DNA of 64,000 bases. It comes from Heloderma charlesbogerti. Its lineage: Eukaryota; Chordata; Lepidosauria; Squamata; Helodermatidae. Position numbers and translations under genes: made by a program. Location: positions 62,001 through 126,000 of the forward strand of contig JANEZZ010002205.1 of assembly GCA_026122225.1 (NCBI GenBank). The letters are read 5' to 3'. Within the stretch, counting starts at the first letter, position 1. Every line of letters begins with the position of its first letter. This document shows, one piece after another, positions 1 to 12,159 of the stretch. The notes under the pieces were generated by a model. It saw only the letters and a list, made by a program, of their open reading frames with translations. It searched no databases and was not told the DNA's origin.

Positions 1-92
1 CCTGTTTTGGAAACCCCAGCACTGGAGAAGTTAGGATGTTCACTTCCTAACTTTTCCTCTTCTGGGAGAAGCAAAGCCAGGAACATTCCAGC

Positions 93-282
93 TCCTTGTT
101 GTTGCTGTCGTTCAGTCGTGTCCAATGCTTCGTGACCCCACGGACCATAGCATGCCAGGCCTTCCTGTCCTGCGCTCCCTCCCGGACTGTGCTCAAGTTC
201 ATATTCATTGCATCGGTGGTGCTATCTAGCCATCTCATCCTCTGCCGTCCCCTTCTCCTTTTGCCTTCAGTCTTTCCAGCTC
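93..282 (-). mobile_element. BovB (RTE) LINE 3' end
   Basis: Read on the minus strand, this gives the BovB ORF2 C-terminus (RWLDSTTDAMNMNLSTVREG, ...RKAWHAMVRG) followed by the typical short 3' tail ending in CAACAACAA (seen as TTGTTGTTG at about 95-103). It matches the tail at 7275-7592 and the body at 56636-56720 in this window. It is 5' truncated, as LINE copies usually are. Confidence 0.85.
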
Positions 283-407
283 CTACAGGTTAGCTATGGC
301 AGGGCTGGGTATGTTTTGGAAATCTGGATTGTGCCATCTAGATCCATCGGGCATTTAAATGTGGTTACATGCTGCTGCTAGTACTCCAGGAGGTAGATTC
401 AGAATGA

Positions 408-510
408 CGAATCATAGAATCATAGGGTGGGAAGGGGCCTACAAGACCATTGAGTCCAGCCCCCTTGCTCAGTGCAGGAAGTCTGATTCCCAGGCGGTCT
501 CCTATCCAAG
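408..510 (-). mobile_element. CR1 LINE 3' tail fragment
   Basis: The stretch begins with the 8-bp tail repeats of CR1 in reverse (AATCATAGAATCATAG) and continues GGTGGGAAGGGGCCTACAAG. The same block occurs at 8120-8210 and 16116-16200 (minus) and 47165-47235 (plus). Only about 100 bp remain. Confidence 0.8.
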
Positions 511-1445
511 GACTAACCAGGGCTGACCCTGCTTAGCTTCCGAGGTCAGACAAGATAACTTTCTGTGCTCATCATAGTTGAGTCTGTTTGCATACTCTTC
601 AGAACTTCAGTTGATTAAAATTCCACTTCCTTAGATATTTCATTTCATTTATTTTATTTCTATACCACCCCATAGCCAAAGCTCTCTGGGTGGTTCACAG
701 GAATTAAATTGATGTAATTGAATCAGATATATTGAGAAGTGGCTAACAGCAGATGATTAGCATCCCCAAGCCAGGATTGTGAGCTTGCCAGGCACATCTG
801 TGATGAGTTTGCAAGACACTTTGAGGATACAATTGCTCACCTTCATGCTGACTTGAATGTCGCTACTGATGCAGTGTCTGTTGAGGTGTCCAGTGTCTGC
901 TGAGATATCTTATATAGCTAGTGTGTGTGTGTGTGTTTGTCCTGTCCTCAGCAACACACAATTAAAACTTTAGTGGCCCAGAGGCGTGCATGTTTACTTG
1001 AATGTAAGCCTAACATTGGACCTTCTGCCCAAGCAAGTGTGCGTAGGTAATTGTGCTACCTAGCACTGTCTAGAACCTTTACATAGGGTGGATAATGGCA
1101 TTTTTGTGTTAATTTGTTGGGTCCATATTGCTGTTAAGGGATCGTCGTTGATGGGAGATCCTGGTAACAAAGAAAAAGTGGGATTTTAATTGAAAATTGA
1201 ATACGTAAATATATTACGTAAGGGTGCATGCCGGGATTTGTAGGCATTTTGTCTGACAAAACATGAATACGATTGCACATTAAAGGTAATGGATACAGGA
1301 GAGGCCATGCAGAAAGGAAGAGGAGGGTCTCTTTGATGGGAATTGTTTAGCACTGATGCCTCTTGTGAGAAAGGCAGTTAGCAGAGAAAAACGAAAGGCA
1401 GAACAGAATGAGCATTTCTCCTTCTTGAAATATGTGTCTCTTGGG
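511..1445. other. Intron sequence without recognisable gene
   Basis: AT-rich unique-looking sequence. It contains a short GT run (about 921-938), a stretch resembling LINE 3' ends (TTTATTTCTATACCACCCC near 652) and a palindromic block with two TACGTAA motifs at 1202-1221. No coding potential was seen. Confidence 0.5.
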
Positions 1446-1897
1446 GAGCAATCCTATGGCCACTAGACAGCGGCTAGATGGCCATAGGATATCCTGTTTT
1501 TTGGGAACCTACCTCGGAGCCTGTGCTTCGAGGTTGGTTCCCAGACCAACCTCCCCCCACTTCTGAGCTGCCTCAGAGGCAGCGTGGAACAGCCCCGTTC
1601 TCCGCGCTTGCAAGAGGAGCATGGAGCGGCCGAAAAGGGGCGTGGCTGGGGGTTTTCTGGGAAGGGGAGGGCAGAAATGCTGGTATGACACATCCAGTGT
1701 GTCGTACAGCAGCCTTCTTCCCCGCTCAACCCTCCCTTGGGTAGACAGCCACAATTGGCTGTCTAGCTGAAAATGCAGGGTAGAAGGAGCACAGAGGGAA
1801 CAATCCCCTCCGTGCTTCTCTTGCCCTGCTTTGGATAGGCGGTTGCCTCTGAGTTCAGAGGCAGCCGTCTATCTGGGCAGGGTCGCGTCCTTAAGGT
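1446..1897. repeat. Interspersed repeat, family E, copy 1
   Basis: This copy shares a long block with 31735-32061: GAACAGCCCCGTTCTCC..., GAGGAGC(A/G)TGGAGCG, and GCAGAGGGAACGATCCCCTC-like text followed by TGGATAGGCGGT. The left end GGAGCAATCCTATGG is roughly the inverse of the right end of the second copy (CCATAGTATTGCGTCC). This suggests a TIR DNA transposon of about 450 bp. The family is not recognised by name. Confidence 0.6.
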
Positions 1898-4800
1898 GCT
1901 TTGATCGTATCTTTTGAGCAAAGAATTGCGCCGGAAGATTTGGGGGTGCAAAAGACAGTGGATAGCGAAGTTCCAACTGGCACAGTAACCCAGCAGATGG
2001 AGATAAGACAATTTGTATTAGAATCCGTACAGATCAAATTCCACAAACGTGCAGTGGAGGATGTTCAGTGGGGCAGTGAATCCGTTCTGCGTTTCAGTCA
2101 GAACCAGCCAGACCTCTCAAGGAGCTCTCCACTGCAAACATCCCTAACTTCCGGGACTGCTTGGGCAAAGAAGGGACCTGCCGCCCTGCTTTTGCATGCT
2201 CAAATCTCACCTCTCGTAATTAAGCAACGTGGTTGTGATTTTATTGCAACAGCTGTGAACATTCTCACCTTTGCAGTGAGAGGGAAGGCTGTGGGGGGGG
2301 GGACGACAAGCCCCCCGCTCTGCCTCCGCTTCCCCCACGTGCTGCAGCCTGACTCTGCCTGATTATGCGCTGGGTTCTGTCTCCCAGCCTTGTGCAATGC
2401 CTTCCTTAATGTATCTATTCATTAGCGCTAAACAGTAACTGTCTGCTCGCTAATTCTCCCGTAATTAGAGGCAGAATTCTTTCTCAGGCTCTCCATTCAG
2501 CCTGGCAGCCTTGATGTTTCTCATTAGCAGCTGGAAACAGAAGCTGTGGAGACGGAAAAAAAAAAAAGAGCTTTAAAAGGAGAGGAGTTTGCAGCAGGGA
2601 GCAGGAACGGGAGGTTGAAGCAGAACGAGAGGGAAAACTTGTGTCTTCCAGGGGTGCAGGGAGGGACATGTTACTCAATCCCTAGAAGATCCTCAGCTCT
2701 GGAAATGCCCTCTGCAGGTTTATTATCAGTGGTGTTTTGGAGCTGATCGTAAACAGCCACCGAAATTTCTCCATCCTATTTGCAGGCAGCAAAGTTGGGA
2801 GGGGCATTTTTGCCAAATATTATCCTGGGAAGCGTAACTTCTTCAGCAGCTCAAAAACGAAAACACCCTCCTGAGAAATGTCAGTTCAGTTTATACCAAA
2901 TGAAATTATAGCGTTAGTTCCCAGTAGTGGGTGAAGGTAGCAATGGGCTAAGAGAATAAGTAGAGGACAAGACCATTTCTATCTTCAACGAGATTAAAAT
3001 AGATTGAATTGTATCCACAGCTGTGCCCGAAATTCTCCATTGTATTCATGGTTAGCAACATGGAAAGGATGAGCTGTTTTGCTGAATATTCTCCAAGGGA
3101 ATTCTGGAATTCTCTGGCATTTGAAGGCGGGGGGACTGGGGGGGGGGAAATTCTTACAGAATTTTCTGAGGGGAAAAAAACGGTCTCAAGTTGTTGTCAA
3201 CATCTTTTAAAAATCTGCTTTTGATCTGAATAGGTTACTCTCAAATTAAGCAGTTTCTTCTTCTCATTTGGAATATTGTATTTTGCTTTTACTATGACGT
3301 TTGCAGGAGTGGGAGTGGGGAGGACAAAAACACCATTAAACCTCCACATGTGGCTGTTGGGAGGCTGGCTGAGTGCTCCACTCTCCAGCCCAGCTTTGCA
3401 AGATTTCAGTGCACCTAAAGAGTACAAAGCACGAGGACTAGAAACCTTGAGATTCGTGGGATTCCTAGCTATGGACTGAACAAGATCATGTTCTATGGAT
3501 GTGCAGAAAGCACAATGCCTGTATGTACTCTAGGGAGTGTACATGTAAAAACAACAGCTGTAAAGGACCACCTTCTCCCACATGAACCATCCTGGCCATT
3601 GAGATCTTTCTCAGGCTCTGCTCTTCACCCTTATCCCTGTGCCCCCGCCCACCATCTGAAGTCAGCCGGGTGGAGACAGGACCTTTTTAGTTGTGGTCCC
3701 CTCATCTTTGGGATTTCCTTCCCATGGAGGTTCTTTTTTTTTTTTTGGTACCAGCTGAATACTTTTTAAAAATTGCTCAGTCCTTTTTAGTTTTGGTTTG
3801 TTTTGGTTTGTTTTCATCTCTGCTGGATTTCTATTGCCTGCTGCATAGCGCTTTGTTTTATGGGAGGGGTACTCTATTTTGGATGTTTTTTCTGTAAGCT
3901 CTTTTGGGAGCTGTAACCAGAGCAGCTAACAAATGATCTCAGTAAAATAAAATACCACCTGGAGGCTAAGGCTGCCAATTCTGGCCATTATCTGTAGCAG
4001 AACTGTCCCATCCGTGGCTCTGGTTCCATGTGCAGCTACTGAACATGTCAACAAAAGAGACACAACTTTGCTCCAAAGCTGAGAAACAGGAAGGATGAAG
4101 GCTGGACGCACAGAATTGGAAGGGCCCCAAATGCAGCCACAGTAGGGATGGTGCAGGCGCCCGATTCAGTCTGGGAATCCGGCAGACCCACTCCTACCCA
4201 CACCCCCCAGCCCCGCTCGTTGAGCCCCTGCCTGCCCCCTGCCCACACTCGGCAAATGGTGTATGCCATTTTGCGAATGAGCGTAGTTGCATATGCACAA
4301 AAATGCGCACTTTTGTCTTGAGCCTGTCTCTGTAGCCAGCCTTCAGAGCCTGCCCTTAGCCTGAGTGGCCGATTGACAGACCTTGAGCACCCCAGCAGTT
4401 CAACATGATGGAGCATCCATATTCAGAGGCAGTGTACCTCTGAATTCAAGAGCAATGCATTCGATTTGCATGCCGCGTTCTTGGTCTGACCCAGTTAGGA
4501 CTCTCAAAAGCAGCCCATGTTGGATTCTCAAAAACAACCAACGTTGGACTCTTAAAAATGGCCAATATTGGACAATTATAATCACCATCAAGCTGTGCTG
4601 CAAAACTTCCCAGGCACATTTGGGTGGCTACTTTTAAAGATGGAATGTAGTGCTAGAAAGACCCTCGGTTGGGTCCAGCATGGATATTCATATGCACTGC
4701 TCCACATATGCTCATAGAAACTCTGTGTGAGAACCTCTCCCCACAACCTCCCAGCATTTCCTGTTTTCAGAGCACGTCTTATTTATTTTTATCTAACATT

Positions 4801-4998
4801 ATTTTTAGGGCACATTTAATGGTGAAACCCGTAAACTGGGCTTTCAGCCTAGCAGTGGTACGAGAGCCTGAAGAAAAAATGAAACGTGCGTGCGTGTGCA
4901 TCCTCCATTTTCTCCGCCGCTAGCAAGAAAAAATAGAAGAGGGGCTACCATAGTAAAAAGAAACTGATCTGTGAAACCCTTCTCTCTGAATGAAGACT
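1898..4998. other. Intron sequence; possible conserved element and a short tandem repeat
   Basis: No gene seen. At 2210-2540 the sequence looks unique and carries several homeodomain-like TAATTA and GCTAATT motifs (see findings). At 2068-2130 there is a fragment of the repeat found again at 53127-53459. At 4498-4572 there are three imperfect copies of a 24-25 bp unit around CTCAAAAACAACCAACGTTGG. 3700-3960 resembles LINE 3' untranslated sequence with T-runs. Confidence 0.5.
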
Positions 4999-5160
4999 TA
5001 CAGTGCAATCCTATACATACCTACTCGGAAATAAGACCCATTGAGTTCAATGGAGCAGACCCCCAGGTAACTGTATATAAAGACACATGCTCAGAAATAA
5101 GCCCTTCTGACTTACAGTGAGACCTCCTTCCGAGTAAACCTTCACAGGATGGCACTGTCA
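4999..5160. mobile_element. Short TIR element (MITE), CAGTGCAATCC type
   Basis: The block starts ACAGTGCAATCCTATACATA and ends with its imperfect inverse, AGGATGGCACTGT. The interior reads ACTCGGAAATAAG and CCATTGAGTTCAATGGAGC. I recognise this type from squamate genomes as a very common short repeat. A CAGTG start would fit hAT. A degraded relative lies at about 12565-12700. Confidence 0.6.
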
Positions 5161-6221
5161 GTTTATTACACCCCCAACATCTTTCTCTGTGCACTCGTTC
5201 GCATCTTAGTGATCACATCAACGGCAGACATAGTTTCTCTTTTATTTCTGAACCTGGAAGACAGAAGTACATTTGATGGTGGCAAGCCAAGTGCTATTTT
5301 TATTTTACCTGTTCTGTTTGGATTCCACCAAAGTGAAACACATCCACACACACAAACCCCTTTCCCTTTGGAATTTCCCAGAATGCTCCCTTTCCAGTGC
5401 TAATCAAAGCCTACATATCCATCTGCAGATTCCAGCCTGCTGTGTCGTCCCCCCCAACACACACACACATCTACCCCCCTAAAACATTTCTGACCCTGAC
5501 CTCAGAGCACAGCCGTGTCTGCTGGACGGTAATTGAAAATACCAGAATTCCCCGTTGGCTTGATGGTGGCCAGTGGTAACCTGACGCCCGGGGAAGAACT
5601 TTGGAGAGAGGGTTCGGAGCGGGAGGCCGGAAGACCCCCAGCTGCTCCGTCCTTCCTCCTTGCTCCATCTCGTTCCCTGGCACTCCTGGGAGAGAGGGCT
5701 TTGGTGGGCCTGCTGCTGGTGCCGCCCCTGAGACTTGACACAAGTCATGGGGATTAATGTGATCAGAGACGGGTTCTGGGGCCAGTAACCCAAGCCTGGC
5801 AGCTGAGTCTGATCAGCCGGGGAGCTCCTTTCATTACTCCGGGACAGGGGGTGGGGAAGGCTTCTTCGTGGGGGCGAGATTTGCTCTGCAGAGCTGGCAG
5901 CTGACAGAGAGGAGGGATACAAACAGTAAAATGGATCGGTGCTGGCAGGCTTTCAGGGTTGAAAGGGGAAACTGGAGAAGGGCCATGGTTTCATGGCTGA
6001 CATGTGGTCCAAAATCATCCTAGACTACAAGTCAGTTGACCCCCCCCCTCTGCCTTCCCTTCCCCAGTCCACCCACCCACAACGAGACAAGGAGCCCAGG
6101 GGGACAGTTTCGCTGTTGCATGGCTCAGGCTTAAATCTGGGGGTAGGGAAGGGAAGCTATGGGAGGGGAAGGAAGGGCATTCCACCCCCATTCTTCAGTT
6201 TCCCAGACACATGCTTGTAGC
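5161..6221. other. Intron sequence without recognisable gene
   Basis: Mostly unique-looking sequence, GC-richer at 5560-5900. There is a short CA/CACACA run near 5455-5470. No repeat family is recognised and no splice-bounded coding segment was found. Confidence 0.5.
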
Positions 6222-6713
6222 TGGGGATATACGGACTGTGTAAAATCTGCTCAGTCTGTGTTTTGCAGATTGTCAGGCGCCTTTTGTTCTGGCATCCGCC
6301 CACAGACGGATGCGAATTTTTTTTTTCGTCATTCGGAAAAATACGCAAATAATTACGTCAGTATTTACGTAATTTACCTCAGTACGTAACACTTAAAGTA
6401 TTGTCCCCTGTTCCATTCAACATTTCCTCAGCGAAAACTTGTGTATTTTCCTACGAATTTATATGCGTAATTTCCGGGAAGATAAAAAAAAATAATCTGA
6501 AATTTCTGCGGACTCCGCGTTCCCTCAGCTGAAACTTGCATATTTTCCTACAAATTGATATGTGTAATTTTCAGAAAGATAAAAGAAAAATCATCTGAAA
6601 TTTCTGCAGACTCCACGTGGCCTGAGGGGGTCACTCCGCGGCGGATTCCGCAGATTGGATTCTTAGAAAACCAAGCTCATTTTAGTCCATCTTGAATTTC
6701 TCCAGCATCCCTA
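6222..6713. mobile_element. hAT-like non-autonomous element, family 2, copy with 8-bp TSD
   Basis: The left end TGGGGATATACGGACTGTGT and the right end TTTCTCCAGCATCCCTA are imperfect TIRs. The flanking 8-mers are CTTGTAGC (6214-6221) and CCTGTAGC (6714-6721), a target duplication with one mismatch. The interior is rich in TACGTAA motifs and has two direct copies of a block, GCGAAAACTTGTGTATTTTC (6432) and its relative near 6530. There is no coding sequence. Confidence 0.75.
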
Positions 6714-7274
6714 CCTGTAGCAACGGATCTGTGTCATTTAGACCCAGCTTTTCTCAGCCCTTGAGATGCTGACAGCTTCACCAATTGGCTTTTTTTTTTT
6801 TTTTTAATGTGACTGATCGGCGCGGTCGCTTGGCTGAAATTGGATGGATTGGCATTTTCCCTCCTGGACAAACTTCTCCTTTCATCTTTTTTTCTTTCTT
6901 TTTTTAAGCTCAGCATTTATGTCAGTCAGGTACAGTGTTCATAGAAATGAAAAGGCTGGAAGGGATCAGAAAAAATCGGGTTCAAATCCCTGTTCTAAGG
7001 CTTTCCACCTCATCAGCCGCCACCGCCACCCCACCCTTGGTAATCCAGCCACAGTGTCCTCTGAGCAGAGAGCTGGGCGGGGGGTGTTTCCACCAGCGAT
7101 TTACTCCAACCTGGCTGCGTGGTGAGGTCTCGGTGTTTCCATGACGTCATGGTCATTCTTTACTGAGCTTCCGCCATGCATTGAAAACTTGGTTGCTTGT
7201 ACTATTGGTTGTTTGTACTAATAGTACAAAAGCAGGCATTTGGGGTGGGTTAGGGTATTTTTTTCCCCTGGACT

Positions 7275-7592
7275 GCAAGGAGGTCAAATCAGTCAATCCT
7301 AAAGGAAATCAACCCTGACTGCTCATTGGAAGGACAGATACTGAAGCTGAAGCTCAAATATTTTGGCCACCTAATGCGAAGAGAAAACTCTCTAGAAAAG
7401 ACCCTAATGCTGGGAAAGATTGAAGGCAAAAGGAGAAGGGGACGGCAGAGGATGAGATGGCTAGATAGCATCACCGATGCAATGAATATGAACTTGAGCA
7501 CACTCCGGGAGAGAGCGGAGAGCAGGAAGGCCTGGCATGCTATGGGGTCATGAAGAGTAGGATACGACTGAACGACTGAACAACAACAACAA
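7275..7592 (+). mobile_element. BovB (RTE) LINE 3' end
   Basis: In frame, 7326-7550 encodes the BovB ORF2 C-terminal stretch (KYFGHLMRRENSLEKTLMLG, RRGRQRMRWLDSITDAMNMN), then the tail TATGGGGTCATGAAGAGTAG and (CAA)n at 7581-7592. It is 5' truncated. It is the plus-strand counterpart of 93-282. Confidence 0.9.
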
Positions 7593-8116
7593 GGGTATTT
7601 TTAGCATATGATGCTTTAATGTTTAATTGTACTATTTTAGGTTGTTTGTACTGTTTATTGTACAATAGGGTGACTGGCCAGATGGGCGATTAAGAAATTT
7701 AATAAATGAAAAAATAAAATAAATTCAGCACCAGCCCCGCATTTTATCACGGAAAGAACGCTTCTTCTGAGACTGGTTATAGTCTGACTTTTCCTGTTTA
7801 CTTCAGCTCCAGTACGGAGCTGTTTCCACACCCGCTCTGGGTTCAGTATCAAAGTCCTGCGCATGGGGCGTGTAGCCGGCCCCATGGCGGGGGTGATACC
7901 AGCCGGAAGTTCTCACAGATCTGCTCACAACGGGAACCAGCTGTGTGAAGGAGGGGGGAGATGATACTGGAGGGGGCAGACAGGCCGGGATGAAGAGATG
8001 TACACATAAGCACCCCTGACTTAGAAGTGTATGTGTCTGCCCACCCTGGGTATCCATATGACATTCCCAGTCAAGGTGGGGGCAGGGAAATCGGGAGAGC
8101 CACAAAGACAGCTTCA
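7593..8116. other. Intron sequence without recognisable gene
   Basis: AT-rich start with polyA-like text (AATAAATGAAAAAATAAAAT near 7701), then unique-looking sequence. Nothing coding is supported. Confidence 0.5.
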
Positions 8117-8539
8117 CAGAGAGTCATAGAATCATTGAATCATAGAATAGTAGGGTTGGAAGGGGCCTACAAGGCCATCGAGTCCAACCCCCTGCTCAAT
8201 GCAGGAATCCAAGTCAGAGCATCCCTGACAAATGGAAGGCCTCCAGTGTGGGAGAGCCCCCCACCTCCCCAGGTAATTGGTTCCATTGTCGTATTGCTCT
8301 TACAGTCAGGAAGTTTTTCCTGATGTTCAGCCGGAATCTGGCTTCCTGTAACTTGAGCCCATTATTCTGTGTCCTGCACTCTGGGATGATCTAGAAGAAA
8401 TCCTGGCCTTCTTCTCTGTGACGACCTTTCAAGTACTTGAAGAGTGCTATCCTATCTCCCCTCAGTCTTCTCTTCTCAAGGCTAAACATGCCCAGTTCTT
8501 TCAGTCTCTCTTCATAGGGCTTTGTTTCCAGTCCCCTGA

Positions 8540-11072
8540 TCATCTTTGTTGCCCTCCTCTGAACCCTCTCCAGTTTGTCTGCATCCTTCTTAAAGTGTGG
8601 TGCGGTGCCCAGAACTGGACACAGTACTCCAGATGAGGCCTAACCAGTGCTGAGTAGAGGGGAACTAATACTTCCCAGGATTTGGAAGCGATGCTTCTAT
8701 GAATACAGCCCCAAATAGCATTTGCCTTTTTTGCAGCCACATCACATTGTTGGCTCATATTCAGCTTGTGATCGACAACAATTCCAAGATCCTTCTCGCT
8801 TGTAGTGTGGTTGAGCCACGTATCCCCCATCTTGTAACTGTGCATTTGGTTTCTTTTTCCTAGGTGCAGAACTTGGCATTTGTCCCTATTAAATGCCATT
8901 CTGTTGTTTTCTGCCAAGCGCTCCAGTCTATCCAGATCACTTTGAATTTTGTTTCTGTCTTCCAAAGTATTAGCTATCCCTCCCAATTTTGTGTCATCTG
9001 CAAATTTGATCAGCATTCCCTGCACCTCCTCCTCCAAGTCATTAATAAAAATGTTGAAGAGCACTGGGCCCAGGACTGAGCCCTGCGGTACCCCACTCGT
9101 TACCTCTGCCCATTTTGAGAAGGTCCCATTGATAAGCACTCTTTGAGTCCGATTCTGTAGCCAACTGTGGATCCACCGGATCGTTGTTTCATCTAGCCCA
9201 CTTTGAGCTAGTTTGCTCATCAGGATATCATGGGGCACTTTGTCGAAAGCTTTGCTGAAGTCGAGGTATATGATGTCTACAGCATTCCCACGGTCTACAA
9301 GGGAGGTTACTTGATCAAAAAATGAGATCAGATTTGTCTGGCAGGACTTGTTTTTGACAAATCCATGTTGGCTTCGAGTAATCACGGCATTGTTGTCAAG
9401 GTGCTTCCAGATGGATTGCTTTATCATCTGCTCCAGAATTTTCCCAGGGATTGATGTCAGACTGACTGGTCTGTAGTTCCCAGGTTCCTCCTTTTTACCC
9501 TTTTTGAAGATAGGGACAACGTTAGCCCTCCTCCAGTCATCTGGCACTTCCCCCGTCCTCCATGATTTCTCAAAGAGAATAGACAGCGGTTCTGAGAGTT
9601 CTTCTGCCAGTTCCTTTATGACTCTAAGATGCAGTTCATCTGGCCCTGGAGATTTGAACTCATTCAAAGTAATGAGGTGTTCCTTGACCATATGCCTGTC
9701 GATCTCAAGCTGCAATCCTGCCCCTTCAGCCTGTACTTCGCCTTTGCCAGGGGGGTCATAGACCCTCTTTTGGGAGAAGACTGAGCCAAAGTAGGAATTG
9801 AGCACCTCTGCCTTTTCTTTGTCATCTGTTATCATTTTGCCATCCTTATTTAATAGCTGAACCACCATTTCTTTCCTCTGCCTTTTACTATGCACGTAGC
9901 TGAAGAAAGCCTTTTTGTTGTTTTTAACATCCCTTGCTAACCTCAGCTCATTCTCAGCTTTAGCCTTCCTGACGCCATCCCTGCAATTCTGTGCTATCTG
10001 CCTGTACTCTTCCTTTGTTACCTGGCCTTCTTTCCACTTCCTATATGTGTCCTTTTTTGTTTTCAGGTCATCCCTAAGCTTTTTTGTTTTCAGGTCATCC
10101 CTAAGCTTTTTGTGAAGCCACATTGGCTTCTTCTGTTGTCTTCCACCTTTTCTTTTTGTTGGAATTGCTTGTGATTGTGCCTTGAGAATTTCCTTTTTTA
10201 AAAGCTCCCACCCGTCTTGGACTCCTTTTCTCGCTAGCATTGCTTGCCATGGGACCTTACTGATCATTGTTTTGAGTTTATGAAAATCAGCTTTCCTAAA
10301 ATCCAGGGTATGCATTTGACTACACTCGGCTTGGTTCCCTTAGAACCAAGAACTCAAGTACAACATGGTCGCTTTCCCCCAGAGTTCCTGTAACTGCTAC
10401 TTTATCCACTAAGTCATCTCTGTTGGTTAGGATCAAGTCAAGGATAGCCGATCCTCTAGTTCCTTCCTCTACTTTCTGTAGGAGGAAGTTATCCACCACA
10501 CAAGTCAGGAATTTCCTGGAGGGGCCATGTTTTGCAGAATTTGTCTCCCAACAAATATCAGGGAAATTGAAGTCCCCCATTACTACTACATCATGCTTCC
10601 TTAAAACATTGGCTATTTGCTTTTCAAAAGTTTCATCCTTGTCTTCTCCTTGATTGGGTGGCCGGTAGTAGACTCCAACCACCAGGTTCCTTTTATTCTT
10701 TGCTCCATTTATTTCAACCCAGATGCTCTCGATGGGGCTACCAAGCTCCTCCTCCTGTATTTCTGTGCAGAGATATGTATTTTTAACACATAGTGCAACT
10801 CTACTTCCCTTTCTGTTCCTCCTGTTCTTTTTGAACAGGTTATATCCTTCAATTGCTGTATTCCAGGCATGGGAGTCATCCTACCAAGTTTCAGTTACAC
10901 CTATCAAGTCATAATTTCCCTCCTGTATTAAGAGTTCGAGTTCATTCTGTTTGTTTCCCATAGTCTGGACATTAGTATATAGACATCGAAGACCATGTGC
11001 TTCATAGTCTGGCTTTCTTCCTACATGTGTCTGAAGACTATTATTGGGCGCTATCAGAGCTGTTCTCTCCAT
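8540..11072 (-). pseudogene. CR1 ORF2 (endonuclease and reverse transcriptase), broken
   Basis: From 11072 the frame reads NVQTMGNKQNELELLIQEGN and DLIGVTETW, the start of the apurinic-type endonuclease, and hits TAG at 10881 where the family has a second Trp. The same frame resumes to 10320 with [11 protein letters not shown] and [10 protein letters not shown], typical endonuclease motifs. A one-base shift near 10318 leads into the 591-residue reverse transcriptase block (10315-8540). That block has YRPVSLTSIPGK, QHGFVKNKSC, YLDFSKAFDKV and the catalytic FADDTKL. A 27-bp tandem duplication (about 10056-10109) repeats RDDLKTKKL, in frame. The protein product is not intact. Confidence 0.88.
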
Positions 11073-11163
11073 TGCAGTTCATGTGCCTATGTCCATCATT
11101 ACCCCCAACATTACATCTCCCTTCCCTGTAGGATTCAGTTTAAAGCCCTCCTGATGAAGTTCT

Positions 11164-12159
11164 TCATGCTGTGGCCAAACACATTCTTCCCATCCTTTGT
11201 GAGGTGCAACCCATCCCTAGCCAACAGGCCATCTTCCAGGAAGTATAGCCCATGGTCCCAGAATCCAAATCTCTCTCGTTGGCACCACCTTCGTAGCCAG
11301 TCATCACCCGGAGTATTTTTCGTTCCCTTTCTATCCCTCTTCTAACTACTGGAAGGATGGATGAGAAAACTATCTGGGCCCCAAAGTTCTTGAGTTTCCT
11401 TCCCAAAGCTTCAAAGTCTGACGTGATCTCTTCGTAGCTCCGCTTGGCGGTATCATTTGTTCCCACATGGATGAGAAGAAAGGGATACCTGTCAGTGGGC
11501 TTTATGAGTGCAGGCAACCTTTCAGTCATGTCTCTAATCTGTCCTCCTGGGAGACAACATACCTGGCAAGTCCATGGGTCTTCGCGACATACTTGGGTCT
11601 CGATCCCACGCAGCAAGGAGTCTCCCACTACTACCACTCTTCTCTTCTTCTTCTTGTAGGCCTGGGTTTCATCGCCTCTGTTTGACTGACCTTTAGCCTC
11701 TTGCTCACTCTCATGCAGGTTCCCCTGTGATTCTTCCTCTGCAGGCTGTCCTCCAGTCTCATCCGCAAGTACCTGGAATCAGTTCCACAGCTCCACTGCT
11801 TCCACTGGTGCAGAGTGGCGTCTAGTTCTTCTTCTCCTAACTGTCACCCTTTTCCAAGGAGTATCCTCTATTCCATTTTTCTTCACCTCAGCATTTCCCA
11901 CTGCCTCATCTTGCTGTTGCTCTTCAAGCTTCTGGTCTGCCCTTTGCTGCTGTAGTTCCCCCATTCTGTCCAAGAACTCTTCGTGTTCTCTTATTCCCCG
12001 GAGGGTCGACAGTCGCCGCTCCAGTCCACTTACTTTTTCCTCCAGCAGCGTGATCAACTTGCACTTGTTGCAGGTGTCGGCCATGTTGTTCTCAGGCAAG
12101 AAAACAAACATTGCACACACCTTGCAGGTCACCACCACTGGAGAGTCTTGTCCTTCCAT
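11164..12159 (-). pseudogene. CR1 ORF1, interrupted by one in-frame stop
   Basis: The start ATG is at 12159. The first 126 codons encode a cysteine-containing N-terminus (TCKVCAMF, DTCNKCKL; a possible zinc-binding pair) and a coiled-coil-like, Glu/Gln-rich middle. A TGA at 11779-11781 interrupts, and the same frame then reads on for about 200 codons. The second part has the SGNH-hydrolase (esterase) signature known in CR1 ORF1: VVVVGDSLLRGIE, then GGQIRD, then HVGTNDTAK. ORF1 proteins bind nucleic acid in the retrotransposition particle. A single base change separates it from an open frame, so the copy is not very old. Confidence 0.85.

Noticed and set aside
1463..1754. Possible small gene on either strand
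   Set aside because: Lies within an interspersed repeat (family E) that is present again at 31735-32061 without a conserved frame.
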